This document shows positions 36,201-50,300 of a stretch of 64,000 nucleotides of DNA, in pieces. Origin of the DNA: Dermatophagoides farinae (lineage: Eukaryota > Arthropoda > Arachnida > Sarcoptiformes > Pyroglyphidae); NCBI RefSeq assembly GCF_024713945.1, contig NC_134678.1:7564001-7628000 (forward strand), in the 5' to 3' direction. Below the pieces are notes generated by a model. The model saw only the letters and a list, made by a program, of their open reading frames with translations, was not told the DNA's origin and searched no databases. Both the position numbers and the translations under genes were made by a program. Every line of letters starts with the position of its first letter. Within the stretch, counting starts at the first letter, position 1.

Positions 36201-39200
36201 TCAAGGTAATCATCATCATCATCACCATTAACCATTATTATTATTGTTATTTGTAGATAGATTACTCTTTCACACACACTCTTAGAAATGAAATAAATTC
36301 ATTTTACAAGTCAAGTGTGTATGTATGTATGTGTGTGTGTGTGTAAAGAATTAGAATATCATCATCATCGTTATCATTTGATTTCCTAAACACACACACA
36401 CACACACACACATTCGTACACAAACAAAGCAAAACAAAACAGAGAAAAAAAAATTCAAGGCTAATAACAGTATTATATACACACACACACACACTTGGAT
36501 TGGATTTTTCTTTTTTTTTATATTAAAAAGTGCATTTTATATACACACATATGTGTGTTTGTGTGTATATATGTGTAATGTATATTTGCGTTGGTGTTGT
36601 TGGTGAATTGCCTTAAATGTATATAAATATTGCAAGTATCAAAATTCTTTGCCATTTCTTCATTTTTTTTTTTTGTATATAATTTTCTTGGTAATTTTTT
36701 TTCTACACACACACAAACTTTTACTTATTTTTCATTCATTTTCCATTATTCAACGCATGCGTCTTTACAATTTATATTTATATACACTGAGAAAATATGA
36801 CGCCTGTAAACACTTACACACACGAAAATGGGCTTCTTCATCATCATCTGTATCATAGATCTCTTTAAAAGATTCCAAAAGAGGTATCAATCCATCTTTT
36901 TTGTTGTTATTGCCAAAAGAAAAAAATGAAAAAAAAAACAACAAAAACAATGCCAATTTGATGCCTCATTTTGGCCACGATGATCATGATCATCATCGAA
37001 ATTAACGTAATGATAAATGACAAACGACAAACTGTGTGCATGCTGGTTGTTTGTGAAAAAAAAAAAATTGAAATTCAAAATTTGTCAATTTCAAAGTCAA
37101 AACAAAAATTCAGGTCATTTGTATATATGTACATGGGGGTCGATGATGATGGCTGCAATCATCATCATCATTATTAATGGGGACAACAAAAAAAAAATCA
37201 AATATCCAGGATGTCCGTTCCAAATTATATATATTCAATTTAAATACCAAATTGATTCGAACGAAAAAAAAACATCTCCGGATGGGATTGAAAATCAATC
37301 AACATCCAAAAATCAAAGGGAAAAAAAGGAGGACAAACAAACATTCATGGTGGCTTGTAAAGAAAAAAGAAAATTGAAATGGAAAAAAAAATTTTCAACT
37401 GATCTTGATCATCGATGATGATCAATTTTAAATGAATGTGATGTGATGTGATGTGGTAAATATAAACACATTGTGTTAACAAATAAAATGCAGGCAAGCC
37501 ACGTTTTTTCTCTCTTTTGATTTTGATCGATTCGGCATCGATATCATCCACACACACACACTGCACAATATTCAATACACCGGCATTTTGTGCTTGAGAT
37601 CCAATCATCGTCAATGTTTTTTTTTATTACAAAAAAAAAAATGAAACGAAACGACAAAAAAACTTCAAGATTGCCACTTGAAAGCCGGCTTCAAGTAGAT
37701 AGTAAAAATAAAAATAAAAAACAAACGGCAAACAAACAAACAAACACACAGCAACAACAAAATTTCCATTTTTTCAATCATAGAAAGAAAATGAGAGATA
37801 TCCATCCATCCAATATATATTGATTTGTAGGTAAAAAAAAACAAAATAAACACATAGTTTGCCGAAAGCAAGCTATTTCATCATCATCATCGTGTAAAAC
37901 AAAACAGAAAACAATTCTGTTTGATTTAAAAAAAAAAACAGAAGAAAAATTCAATCAAACGAAAATGAAAATTGAAACAAATAAACAAAATGAAAAGCAA
38001 AACAAAAAAAACCGAACATACCGGTAAAGAAAAGCCGGCAAAAATTTTTTCTTCTTCTTCTTCATCATTTTTCAATCATCATCAGTCACCTGAACAAGCT
38101 TTTACTTTCATGATTTTTTTTTCTATTTCCATAAAAAAAAACACACACACAGAACACACAGATGTATCATCTTCAGCTACACACACGAATTGACTTGACT
38201 TGACTTGAATTAATTAATTAATTAAAGTGAAACAGAGAGTGAGAGAGATAATGAGAAACATGTTCACATGATGATAAAAAAAAAACATTGATTGATCATA
38301 ACTGGAAAAAAAAGGTGTTCATCATCAATGGCAGTTAGTAATTTTCATGGAAATGAAAATGAAAATCTTTTTTCATTTCAATCAATCGTTTGTATTTCCA
38401 ATGTATTTTTTTCATTTCATTTCATTTCATTTCAGTTTGCTTCGAGCAACACACACACACAATAATCAAACCTGTTCATTCATTCATTTTTCCATCTTTC
38501 TGTCAGTGTATGTATGACCATCATCATCATCATCATCATCGATTATCATTTAGTAAAAAAAAAACAAAAAAGAAAAAAATCTGCTTATTATGTGCTCGAA
38601 TTAAACTTGAAAAAAAAACACATATATATCCAATCATATCATGTGTGTAGGAGCAGAAAAAAAAGGTAAAATATACATTCATGCATGATTAAATTTGTCA
38701 TCATCATCATCGGTCATTTATAAATATTGTTGGCCAGGTAAAGTGAAAATGATTATCATCATGTTAGAAAAACAAAACACAATGGATTACATTCTAACTA
38801 CCATTTGAATGATGAATATATTCAAGATGAATGAAAAAATGCAACCACATTGAATGAATAAACGAATAAAAATCTTACAGGAAGAAGATTGAAATGTACA
38901 TTGTGCATACTGTGTGTGTGTGTGTTTTTTTTTTTGTATATATATGGTTAGTAGTAGTAACAAATGAAGAAAGAAAAACAAAAACAAAAACATCAACCAC
39001 CATTAAACAAAAAAAAAAGAAAGAAAAAGAAAAACGTGTTTATGAGATGCTTATAACAATCAAGCATAAATATATTGCTGCTGCTGCTGCTGCTGCTGCT
39101 ATGTAATTGGATGTTGGTGATAATAATAATAACGACGATGATGATGATGATGATAATGATGGAATACCACCATCTTGTGACCTTGTCATTGTCATGACGA

Positions 39201-42200
39201 TGACATACTGGCATACAATTCTCTCTCTCTCTCATTCATTGTTTTTCCATTCTATTCATACATACAACAACAACAGCAGCAGCATTAACAGTTCCTGTAA
39301 AAGCAAAATTTTTTCTTCTGTTTTTTTTTCATTACTTTCTTTCTCTATTTTCATGCCAAAAAAAAAAAATTATCATCATCATAACATCAATCATCATTCA
39401 CCATATAAAAAAACAGTTTTTCACCATTTTTACCCATTTGGTTGTAGATTGAATTAAAAAAAAAAAATTTGACAATTGAATTGATAATGACTTTGATGAT
39501 GATGATGATAATGTTTCAAATTCAAAATCAAATGATGATCAAAAAAAAAAAAAAAGGATTATCAATCTGCTTGCCTAGATGTGATGATGGGCGAATGATT
39601 GTATCGATTATCGATTGTCGCCAAAAAAAAAAAAAAAAAAAAAAAAAGAATGAATGCATTACAGTCATTCATCATTCACATATATTCATCGAAATGATTC
39701 GAATTTTTTTTTCCAATATGATGATCATAAGCCCGAAACCATTTCACAAACAAACGAACGTAAATGTAATACAATGTTTTGTTATTTTCAAGGATAACAG
39801 CGACAACGACGACGACGACTACGATGGAAAAAAAATTGATTAAAAAATACACAATCCAAATCATCGAATATAATAACTGGCCACGACCATCACATTTGAT
39901 TATGAGGTGATATGTATGTATGTGGTCATTTATATACAAAAACATCATTATTCTTGTCCAGTGAAAAAAAACAACAAAAAATGATAATTATCATTGATAA
40001 GCAACAACAATTGTTTCAGATCAGAATTAATAATTCAATGTTTTTTTTTTCTTTGAACGCTTGTCTTGTCTTGTCTTGTCGTTGTTGTTGTTGTAGTTTG
40101 CTTGTCTAGAAAGATTAATTTCTTCTATACATCCTTTCAACATCATCATCGAAGATTTTCGATGATGATGGTGCACACAAACACACACACGATTAAATTG
40201 AAATCAAGAAAAATTAGAACAAACGAATAAATCAGAAAAAGAAAAAAAAAACAAAATTTTTGACACAAAATACACTCGTGATCATGTGGTAGATGATGAT
40301 AATCATCACGATGATCAACAACAACAACAACTATCATCATTATAATCTAAATTATCATTCACATATATAAAGGTTCAATTCAATTTTCAATTTGAAATTA
40401 GATTAGATTTTCAATGAAATGCAAAACAACAACAACAACAACAACAGTTATATAAGAAGGATTTACCATTTGTTGTTGTTGTTGTTTTTTTGCATCACTC
40501 CTTTCATCATCGAAAACAACAACAAAAAATGATTTTTTTTTTCATCTCAACATCAACATCATCATCATCATATCACACATCATATGATGATGATGATATA
40601 TAAGAAGAGAATGGTGACATGATATAATATACCCTGGCCATACATTGATCATCATCATCATCATCATCGATCACGATTCGACAAAAGAAAATAAAAAAAA
40701 AAAGATTCGCTCCATTCATTTATTGTTGATGATGATGATTTTTTTTTCACTATAACCATAATTTGTATATATAGATCATCATCATCATCATTACATTCAA
40801 TTAATTTGTAAAGCAAAAAAAATTTTCTTCTTCCCAGATCACCACCAACCAACCACCACCACCATCATCATCTCATCATTTCAATCAAAAAAAAAGAGCC
40901 AACTTTTGACTCTCTCTCTCTCTCACTCTTTTTATTTTTAAAATATTGACCTCATTTCTTCGTCTTGTTGTCGTTTTTTTTTTACCATACACAAAATCCA
41001 TTACATCACCATCAATTGTCCAATTGTAGCAGACATACACACACATAGAGTTTTTATTTCAATGTTTGTGTTTGATAATAATGTTGACACTCGCTAAGGA
41101 TTTCTTTATTTAAAATATAAAATAAAAAAAAAATTGTCTCACAATTTGTATTTCGAAATTATAAATTGAAAAAAAAATGTAAAGTAAATGGACAAGAAAC
41201 GATAAATGATAAGCATAGATGATGATGATGATGATGATGGATACCTGGCGCAACAAGTGTAAACTTTATACTGTTAACATCATCATCATCACACTTATTG
41301 ACTCATCATCATCATCATAAACATACTATACAAGATAAAGATATTTCACATTTATTCAAGATGAATCAAACAAATAAAAAAAGATTATGGCCGTTTTTTT
41401 TCTAGTGTCACACACACACGCAAACAAAGTGACAAAAATCACTCGAAATAGAAAAAAAAAAATCTTGTAAAAAACACACTCGCACACACACACACACACA
41501 ATAATCGATCAAAGATTTTGATTAAACAAACGAACAAACAAAAAAAGATCGATCGACACTAGATCAACAAAATGCTTCTAGGTAACTATGTATGTGGATA
41601 TCGATAAATCATCTTTCAATATATCGAAACAAAAAAGCGATTGACACACACACTCACACACAACAGAAAAAAAATCGATCGATGATGACTTGTACCCAAG
41701 GACCCCAGCAACAGCAACAATAAAAACGCCTGAATAATAATGATAAAAATAAAAAAAAATATTAAATCCTGAAATTGTAAACTTTGGCTGATTGAAAATC
41801 AATGATCGACGATGATAGATAATCAAATGGAAACTTTTGTCTTTTTTTTATATTCCATAATGATGATAGTGATCAATGATGATGATGATGATGATGACGA
41901 TAATCCCGGATTGAATGGATAAGTTAGTTTTTTTTGGTACTTTTTTTCCGATAAGATATATTGAGAAGGGGAAAAAATTACATATGATCGCATATATGAC
42001 AAGTACCGTTGTGTTTGTTTGACTTGTTTCATTTGTTTTTTCTAAAGATTTCTACGACTGTTTTTTTCGATGATGATGATGATGATGATAACATTTCCTG
42101 ATATGTGCAATTAATAATCAAATCGATTATTGACCTCATGCATTGGTAGATTGCCAAACCAGACAGAAAAAAAACGGAGAATTTTGAATAAAAGGCGCCA

Positions 42201-45200
42201 TCATCGTTGGCTACAACAAACAAGAAATATGAAACAAGTGTTGTTTTTTTGTGTATGGCCAATGGAAATAAAATAAAAAACAAAAAAATGTTTTCCATTC
42301 ATTGTACACTAGGTCAAGGATTATTACTTGTTTTTGTTGTTGTTTAAAAATTGGTTTGATTTTTTAAGGGGGGCGGAGGCCATACACAAATGGCATATTC
42401 TCAAGAAAGAAAGAAAAAAAAATCAAAATTCAAAAATGACATGTCATTATTATTATTTTTCTTATAACACGTTTCAATTATTCGACCATCACACAGGGGA
42501 TTCGTCAGTTTCTTTTTTGGTTTTTTTGGATTCAAAAAAAAAAACAACTATTACAACAACAACGCACACACACACACACAGACATTTTTTTCATTAGAAA
42601 ACAAACAAACAAAACAGATGTGACATTTGTTGTGTTAATGTGTTTTATTAATGTGTTTTTTTTTCTTCCATTTCATTCATTGCCATCATCCAAAATCATC
42701 ATTCCAAGCACATATATACACACACACACACACAGAGAGAGAATTGAGAGCGAAAAAAAAATGCATCCAACAATAATAATGACAATGATGATGCGGATGA
42801 TGACAACTTATTTCATGTGTCAAGGATATTCTAATGAACCACTGATTTATATAGATATATATGGACATTTGTGGAATATATAAACAACAACAACAACAAC
42901 AACAACTGGAAATGTGATATCATCATCATTATCATAAAATAATGGACAAAACACATAGAGGTCCATATAGTGGATTGATGATGATGATGATGATGATGAC
43001 GATGGTTAATGGACTTGGAAAATCAAGAATATTTGGAAAAAAAACAGCTAAAATTGACATTGAATGTAAATCATTACCAAACACACAGACAGAATGAGTG
43101 AATTTTGATATGAACAAAACGAAAAAAACAATTATGCTAATAGGAGATGAATTAAAAAAAAAAAATTTTCTCTTTTCTCATGTTGTCACATAAAAGTTTA
43201 AAAAGGTCCTCACCACAATCACCAGTTAATAACATTGTATGTATTTCAAGTATAGAAAATTTCTTCATCATCTTTGTTCGCCAATCGATTTTTAAAATAA
43301 ACACACAAATAAATGATGATTGATGAGTAAAAGTCAAATGGTTAGAAAAATAATGTCCAAAAAAAAAAAAAAAATGATAAGATCGAACAAGTCTGTTTCT
43401 TCTCATAGTCATTTTTTGTTTTCTCATGAATAAAAATAAAACAAAAACAAAAACAAAACTGACGAATACACCCACAAATTACACATCATTATTTTAGATC
43501 ATCATGCTAGATATATGATGGCCAATAATAAAAAAAAAAACATCAGATAAAGCAAAAATAAAAATAAAAATGATAAACAAACACACTGAAACACACAATA
43601 AGTAAACTTTTTTTTCAAAAAAAAAAATCAAATCAAATTGACCAAAAAAAAACTAGATCAAACTGGTCATCATCATCATCATCAGTATTCACACCACAAT
43701 CAAAATGTACATTTCATTTATGTGTGTGTGAATGAGTGTATATAAAGTGCCCAACCTATCTATCTGTGATGTACCTGTATTGATATTACATTTTTCTCCC
43801 TCTCCCTCTTCCCTCTCCCCCTGCAAAAAAAAATATGTGCATTAATAATAATAATAAAAAAAAAATGGTAACACATTGATCATGGCGTACATTATCGTTT
43901 GTATTGCATAATCATAATAATAATCATCACTACATTCTCGTTAATAACAACAACAACAACAACAAGAAAATTTTAAAAAAAATTTTTTCCAACTACGACG
44001 TATATATTCTATTATTCATTCGACATTTTATCATCATCATCATCACCATTATTATGCACATTAATTGCATCAGTATTTAATACATTAAACATCAAACAAC
44101 AACAACAAACAACAACATTTATAGTCCGGATTTTAAATTGCCAAATAGAATCCAAATGATGATGATGATGATGACGGTGTGTGTGTAAAAATTGCACCCA
44201 TTTCATTGTAAACAAACAAAAATAAATTAACCAGACAAACAAACAAACAAATGAACATTATTTGCAATTTAACCATCGTCCATCCATTTGTTTATCAACA
44301 ACAACAAAAACAAAAAACCGATTTAGAACAACAACAAAAAAACTTTTTTTTTTTTGATCAGGTTTTTTCCATCAAAAATGAAATTAAATTAAATATAAAA
44401 TAAAACAAAAACATCATCAAACGACAAAAAACAAAAAAAAAGGATCAATGTTCTCGAATCGGATGGATACGCAAACCTTCAATTGCATTTTTTTTCAATT
44501 GAAATGAAATGAATGATTCGACCAATGATTGTTATTCTGCAGTAACACAGTGACAAAACAATGAAAGAAAAAAAAAATTCAAAATTCGTATGGGAAAAAA
44601 ATGAAATAAACCCCTAGAGAAAGTGAACCATATCATCAATTCAAAATGTTCCATATGTGTCACTGGCCGTATTCATCCACATTACAATGTATCATATTAT
44701 TCGTTATTATTACAAGGAACAAGGGTGTATTGCGTTTGTGTTTTGGTGTGTGTGTGTGTGCGTTGTAAATCAAAAAAAAAAAAAAAAAAAAAATGTAACT
44801 CCTGGAAATGGATCAAAAGCTAAATAAATCAACAACAACAGCTGTGCAGAGTTTTTCGATTGCAAAATGAAAAAAAAATACTGCGCTTTTGCTCACACAT
44901 CTCATATATAAAAAATAATAATAAAATGATAATCATTCACCATACAGATTGCATCACATCATCGAGATAATAAACATTATTATTATTACGGTTGTTGATC
45001 ATTTTCATTACCAAGAAAATGAGTATAAAAAAAAGCCGGTATGATGATCATGGCTCCAAGCAATCTGCCATTCTATCAGTTATCATCAACCACAAGTCAA
45101 AAGTTCTTTTGTGTGCATGTGCAGCACACACAGTTTGCATCCTCATTAATTAATTGTTATTATAACTAAACTGATTGTGGATCATCATATCACATCACAG

Positions 45201-47371
45201 TAAGCATTAAATTGTTGTTGTCGTCGTCATCATCGTCGTTGTTGTTGTTTACAGTAATCAACAACAACAACAACAATTGTATGCAGTCAAACACAAACAT
45301 ATCAAAGATAATTAGTGATTGCAGAGTAGCACCAAAAATCCAAGCATCCGCAAAACACAACAACAACCAAAAATTAAATAAAACAACACAACAACAACAA
45401 CAACAACATGAAACGATGAAAATCATTACATTGGATCATCAATCCATTGACCATAATGGTAATGGTGGGCAAAATCTTTTATTGAGAATTATATAGTATA
45501 TATATGTGTGTGATATAACATGTTGTTGTTGTTTCCACCAAAATTCAACAAAATAATAATAATAAAGAACCAAGAAAAAAAACAGGTTTAAATCATAATC
45601 ATCACATAAGGTTATATATAAGTTGATTTGAGATTTGGTCTGCATAAGTATTAAATAAAAAAAAAAAAAAAAAATACTACCATGACGAAGAAACTAGAGT
45701 TTTTCTCTGGTTTTTTCACACACATACACACACACACAGGTGTATCTCTCTCTCTTTTTCATTCATTGATTAACGACTTTTAAGTACAATCATTTTATAT
45801 ATTAGATGGATGGATTTTTTTTCTATACATTATTGTTCTGGCCATCATCATCATCATGATGATGATGATGGTAAAATAAAGATAAATTTAAACATACACA
45901 CACACACACAAACGAATTTAATTCAAAATGAAAAACTCGAGCAATCTATCTACCGTTTTACAGGATTTTTTTTTTAAAAAAAAAATCATCAAAAATCACA
46001 TGATTAAAAGTTCAAGGGTCAAAATCGAAATCAACCAAAAAAAAAAACCAACCACCATTATAAAGATATATAATTGAAAAAAAAGAACAATTCAAAAACT
46101 TACATGGCACCAATGTTGTTGCTGTTGTTTTGATTGAATGAATGACCAAAATGATTCAATTTTTGTTGTTGTGGTACATCAATATGAGCCGATTGTTGAT
46201 GTTGATGATGATGATGATTCATACGAAAACCATTATTCTGAGTTTCACCATTATTACTGTTATTTGTCAATAAAATACTGGAACCAGATTGATTTCGTTG
46301 CCGTGATTGTTTTGATTTATTCATTGTTGATGATGATTTTGATGATTGATTCATTTCCAAATTATCATCCGGTGATCGACGACCATTCGATGCTAATAAA
46401 CTATAATCTGGATGTTCCTGAATACGTGCTGATTTTCTTGATGGTAATAAACGTATTTCATTTAATCTTACAATACGAATTTCTTGTGGTTGTTGATTGG
46501 TTGATAAATCCTGATGATGATGATTAGATGATGATATGGATGTAGATGAATTTATCGTTGTCGATGATGATGATGATGAGTTTGTCGTCGCTGTTGCCAT
46601 TGTCGATGATGATGATGGTGATGATGATGGTGAATCAATAACCAAGGTAACATCATCTGTATCAGTATCATGTTTTAAAACATGTGCCGAACATTCACGA
46701 TTACGATAAGTAATGAATACTTTTTGATTTTCACTTAATAATGCACGTGTTATTGGTTCAAAACCACGTCCAATTAATTGATCGGCAGTATAATCTAATA
46801 TAAGACCTTGATCTTTTGCTGTTGTAGCTGTTGTGGTGTTGGTGTTGGTATTGTTGGCGGTGGATTGATTATCATTTGGTTGTTGATCATTACCATTACC
46901 ATTACCTAATTCATCCATCCAATCAAATGTATATGAATCTAATGGATTTGTAAATTGTATTGAATATATTAATTGACCATTATTGTTGTTGTTGTTATTG
47001 TTGTTGTTGTTGGCATTATTTGTTGTCAATTGTTGTTGTTGTTGTTGATTATTGGCATGATTATCAGATGATGATGGTGATAAATCTTTTGGCAGCATTG
47101 AATTAGAAGTATTGGTAGTATTAGTAGTATTAGTAGTAGTAGTAGTAGGTGTAGTAGTTGGCGTCGGTGGTAATGTTTTCTTAATTGCTTTCACTCTTCC
47201 AGGATAATAATAACCACGTATTGGTGCACTAATAATTGTACCAATTGTTGCTGCTGACCATTTACCACGATTCGATGATGATGACGACGTTGTTGTTGAC
47301 GTTAAATTGTTTGAATTTGTCGCCATCGAATCTAATGATATTGATAATGGTATTGTTGCCATCGTGGACAT
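27226..47371 (-). CDS. Glut4EF: Glut4EF/ZNF395/ZNF704-family C2H2 and C-clamp transcription factor
   Basis: Nuclear DNA-binding regulator related to Drosophila Glut4EF and human ZNF395, ZNF704 and SLC2A4RG. Coding exons in transcript order: 46104-47371, 28885-29111, 28712-28817, 27226-28546, with consensus GT..AG junctions and matching phases (2, 1, 2), giving 973 residues. Exon 1 carries the conserved N-terminal module. Exon 2 has GRKRRPTQ (basic), a poly-Gln run and [19 protein letters not shown], the family's short conserved helix. Exon 3 is one C2H2 finger (C508, C513, H526, H531) in [20 protein letters not shown]. Exon 4 starts with [10 protein letters not shown], continues through long Ser/Gly/Asn/His repeats, and ends with the C-clamp C946-x12-C959-x2-C962-x5-C968 ([19 protein letters not shown]). 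The first intron is about 17 kb, far longer than others here. Target genes cannot be inferred from the window. Confidence 0.88.
28885..29302 (-). CDS. Possible alternative first exon of the Glut4EF-like gene
   Basis: The frame of coding exon 2 (28885-29111) stays open upstream of its acceptor to an ATG at 29302 ([16 protein letters not shown]), adding about 63 residues rich in Pro, Leu and Asn. Transcription starting here would give a shorter protein with the basic motif, finger and C-clamp but without the N-terminal module of exon 1. The open frame may equally be chance intronic sequence, because the acceptor at 29111/29112 fits exon 1 exactly in phase. Confidence 0.35.
39076..39100. repeat. 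(TGC)8 trinucleotide repeat
   Basis: Uninterrupted TGC/GCA repeat within the long Glut4EF-like intron; it is not in a supported coding frame. Confidence 0.9.
45842..45871. repeat. 30-bp CAT/ATG perfect palindrome
   Basis: A (CAT)n run joins directly to a (GAT)n run, making a spacer-free palindrome centred between 45856 and 45857. It arises naturally where opposite microsatellite orientations meet. Confidence 0.9.
46104..47371 (-). CDS. Glut4EF: First coding exon of the Glut4EF-like gene (N-terminal module)
   Basis: Starts at ATG 47371 ([15 protein letters not shown]) and ends in phase 2 at a GTAAGT donor. It encodes [20 protein letters not shown], then, after a Thr/Asn-rich insert, [36 protein letters not shown] and [21 protein letters not shown]. 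These align in order with the N-terminal conserved blocks of ZNF395/ZNF704/Glut4EF (the QKVYVWYxGxEC..G and RLLxSRKSAR regions), which is why I join it to the finger and C-clamp exons 17 kb away. Homorepeats of Ser, Thr, Asn and Gln separate the blocks and make the exon much longer than its vertebrate counterpart. Confidence 0.82.
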
Positions 47372-50300
47372 GACGATAAAAATGTCGTCGTCGTTGTCGT
47401 CTTAGTAAAAAAAAAAACAAAAAACAAAACATTCACAAACAAACAAAAAAAAAATCTAAACAAATCCAAAAGAAAAAAAAAACATTAAATCTTCATGTCA
47501 AAATTGTTGAAAATTCATCATTTCAGCTTTTTTTTTAAAAAAAAGAGAACAAAAAAAGAAAAGAATTTTCTTTACAATGATTCTCTCATCAATATTGTAA
47601 TTCATGCATTTTTTTTTCTTGGTTTACATACCACCGTAAATATTACGAAGGAAGAACAATTTGCATAATATGTAAATATGATGATGATGATGATGTGATT
47701 TTTTTTTTGGATTTTATCACATCAAAAAGCCGGCATTTTTTTCCCCTTCGTTTTGTTTCGATGAAATACAGCAACCAACCATCATCACCATCATCATCAT
47801 CATCATCGTAAGCAAAATATTTTGTCAACGTTTTCATTCAATCAATCAATTTGATTTGATTTGATTTGATTCGATTTTGTTTGACTTTCATTTAACCATT
47901 GTCGATATTATCAATCATATTTCATACAACACATATATCACACCATTATAATATACCGGCTTTTGTAGATGATGTTTTTTTTCATTTATTGACGTCAAAA
48001 AAAATGATAAACAAAACAAACTTATGCAGGGTTTTTTCCCCGATGAAGAAAAAAAAATCATAATTCACAATGATGATAAGTAATTTCTTCTTTGATCAAA
48101 TGGGCAAAAAAAAAATGAAAACAATTTTGACCAGGAACAATGCAAAAATTTCACTGATAAAAATTCATATTCGATTGATTGAACAAAAAAAAAAAAAAAA
48201 ACAGTTTCTGTTTGGTCTCATTTCTCACACCAAAAACATCATTTGATCTTGAATCGAAGAATTTTTTTGGTTTTTGGTCCAAAGTTTTGTTGTGTTTTCG
48301 TTATGAATTTGTTTCACATATATACACACATACACACATATCTTATTAAGTTCATTCCTGTTTTACGGTATAAAGACGAATGGTGCCCATACAGTAATAA
48401 CAGCAGCGGCAGCAATACACAAGCAGAAGACATTCATGATAATGTTGTCGATGATGATGATGATGAGAGAGGAGAAGGAAGAAGAGAAGCCGGTAGCAGC
48501 GGCTGATATTGTTATTGTTGTTGTTGTTGTTGTTGATATGAGAGAGAGACATACAGCTGTGGTAGTTTTCTGTTAACTTTTAGAATTCATCTATGCTACT
48601 ACTTATTTTGTAATAGCAGTAATATAATATAATAGAAGCATATTGATTAGTAAAGTCATATGACAAAACTTTTTGTAACCATTTGTTGTTCATACTACCA
48701 AAAAAAAAAACGAAAGAATGAAAGAAGTGGCATATAAAATAGTGAAAAAAATATATATATACATTTTAATTGTGGGTAGTAGTAGTTAGAAAAATAGTTA
48801 ATAGATATATATATATCCTGTTTATTTTCAGAAGAAACAAAAAAAAATGTAAATGTTTGGTTTTTTTTTCTGGTTTCTCAGCTGGTGTATGTGTGTGTTT
48901 GTGTATGGTATGGATGTGACCGATAATAACGTGTGTGTGTGTTACACCCGCAATTATCATAAATTTGCGGTGGAGTTGTTGTTGTTGTTGTTGTTGTTAC
49001 GATAGAGTCAGGTTAAGATATACAAAAAAAAAAAAAAAAAAAACAAAACTGAACCGAACCTATTTCGAAACATTTTGGTGATCCATCCATCAAGAAAAAA
49101 AACATCATTTGATTTGATCCATTTTGGATTGATTTTTGGAAAATAAAACAAAAGACCAAATTGTTTCCATTTCAAATATACAGGAATATAAAAATAAAAA
49201 TAAAAAAAATTCGAGGTCAAAGATCATCAGATATTTATATATAAATTTCATAATGGGAAATCAACAGATCAAGATCATTATTGACCGGATGATGATAATG
49301 ATACCTTGAACTCGAAAAAAAAGGTCACCTGTTCATCACTGATGGTGGATTATAATCATCATCACTTTTGTGAAAAAACAAAACAAAACAAAAAAGACAA
49401 AAGTCTTCATTTGTGTATGTATCCCGATGATAATTATCAATTGGTCATCAATTATCATTTTTTGGTGATGACCAAACATTTCATCATAATAGAATCTCAA
49501 CAGGATCAACAATTTCATTATTATCATTCTTTTGCTGAAGATTTTTTTCAACTTGTGATTCTTGTTTTTTTTTGTGTGTGGTGGTGGTGCTGCTGCTGGT
49601 GGTGTTGGTGACGCTACCCCATATACAATTGCATTGACCTTTCTTTGTTCTTTGTTCGTTCGTTCATCGTCGGTTGTTGTTGTTGTTGTTGTTCGGTTGA
49701 TGAGTACCAACGTCCACGAATAAAGGAAAAGAAAAAAAAACTCATTTCTTCATTTTTATGATAATTCGATTCAAGTTTTTTTTTCTCTTTTTCTACTTCT
49801 TGACTGTATCCATCGTGTGTGTGTGTATCGATAGAAGTGATCATCATCATCATAGCCATCAAGATTAGCTAATTGACTTGAAAAAGAAAAGGTCAATTTT
49901 TTCAAATATACAAAAGAAAGATTCATTCGCACATTTATCATTAAAGAAAAAAAAACAATCATCCGACAAGGTCAAAGTTCAAGGTAGTATTATCATGAAG
50001 GTAGATTAGTAACAAAAACAACAACAACAACAAAAAGCTAAAAGTTCGAATGAAATGGAAATGAATCTTGCATGTGCAGGTTTATTACTTGATAAAATGT
50101 AGCCTTTTAATGTAATTTATTGGAAAAAAAAAATTTTCTCTCTCTCTCCATCTATCATTCATCAATCAATCAATCAATCAATAATGATTTGTTTCATCTA
50201 TGGAAATGAAAACACACAGAACAAAAATTCTGAATATTCAGTGATAATCCAATTTTTGGATTCTTTGCATTCTTTATTTGCTCTATCCATTAGACGAATG

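Larger units (their letters stand above)
29112..46103 (-). other. Roughly 17-kb first intron of the Glut4EF-like gene
   Basis: Donor ACATG|GTAAGT-type at 46103 and acceptor TTTAG at 29112, both read on the minus strand. The interior is almost entirely AT-rich simple sequence: poly-A of more than 20 at 39624-39646, (TGC)8 at 39076-39100, many (CAT)n and (GT)n tracts, a 32-nt pyrimidine tract at 43791-43822 and a 30-bp CAT/ATG palindrome at 45842-45871. No nested gene on either strand could be supported; the many short frames are runs of Lys, Asn, Thr, Phe or His. Confidence 0.7.

Noticed and set aside
49336-49862. Minus-strand Thr/Ala/Pro and Met-rich frames
   Set aside because: Encoded by GGT/GTT and CAT repeats, with no family resemblance.
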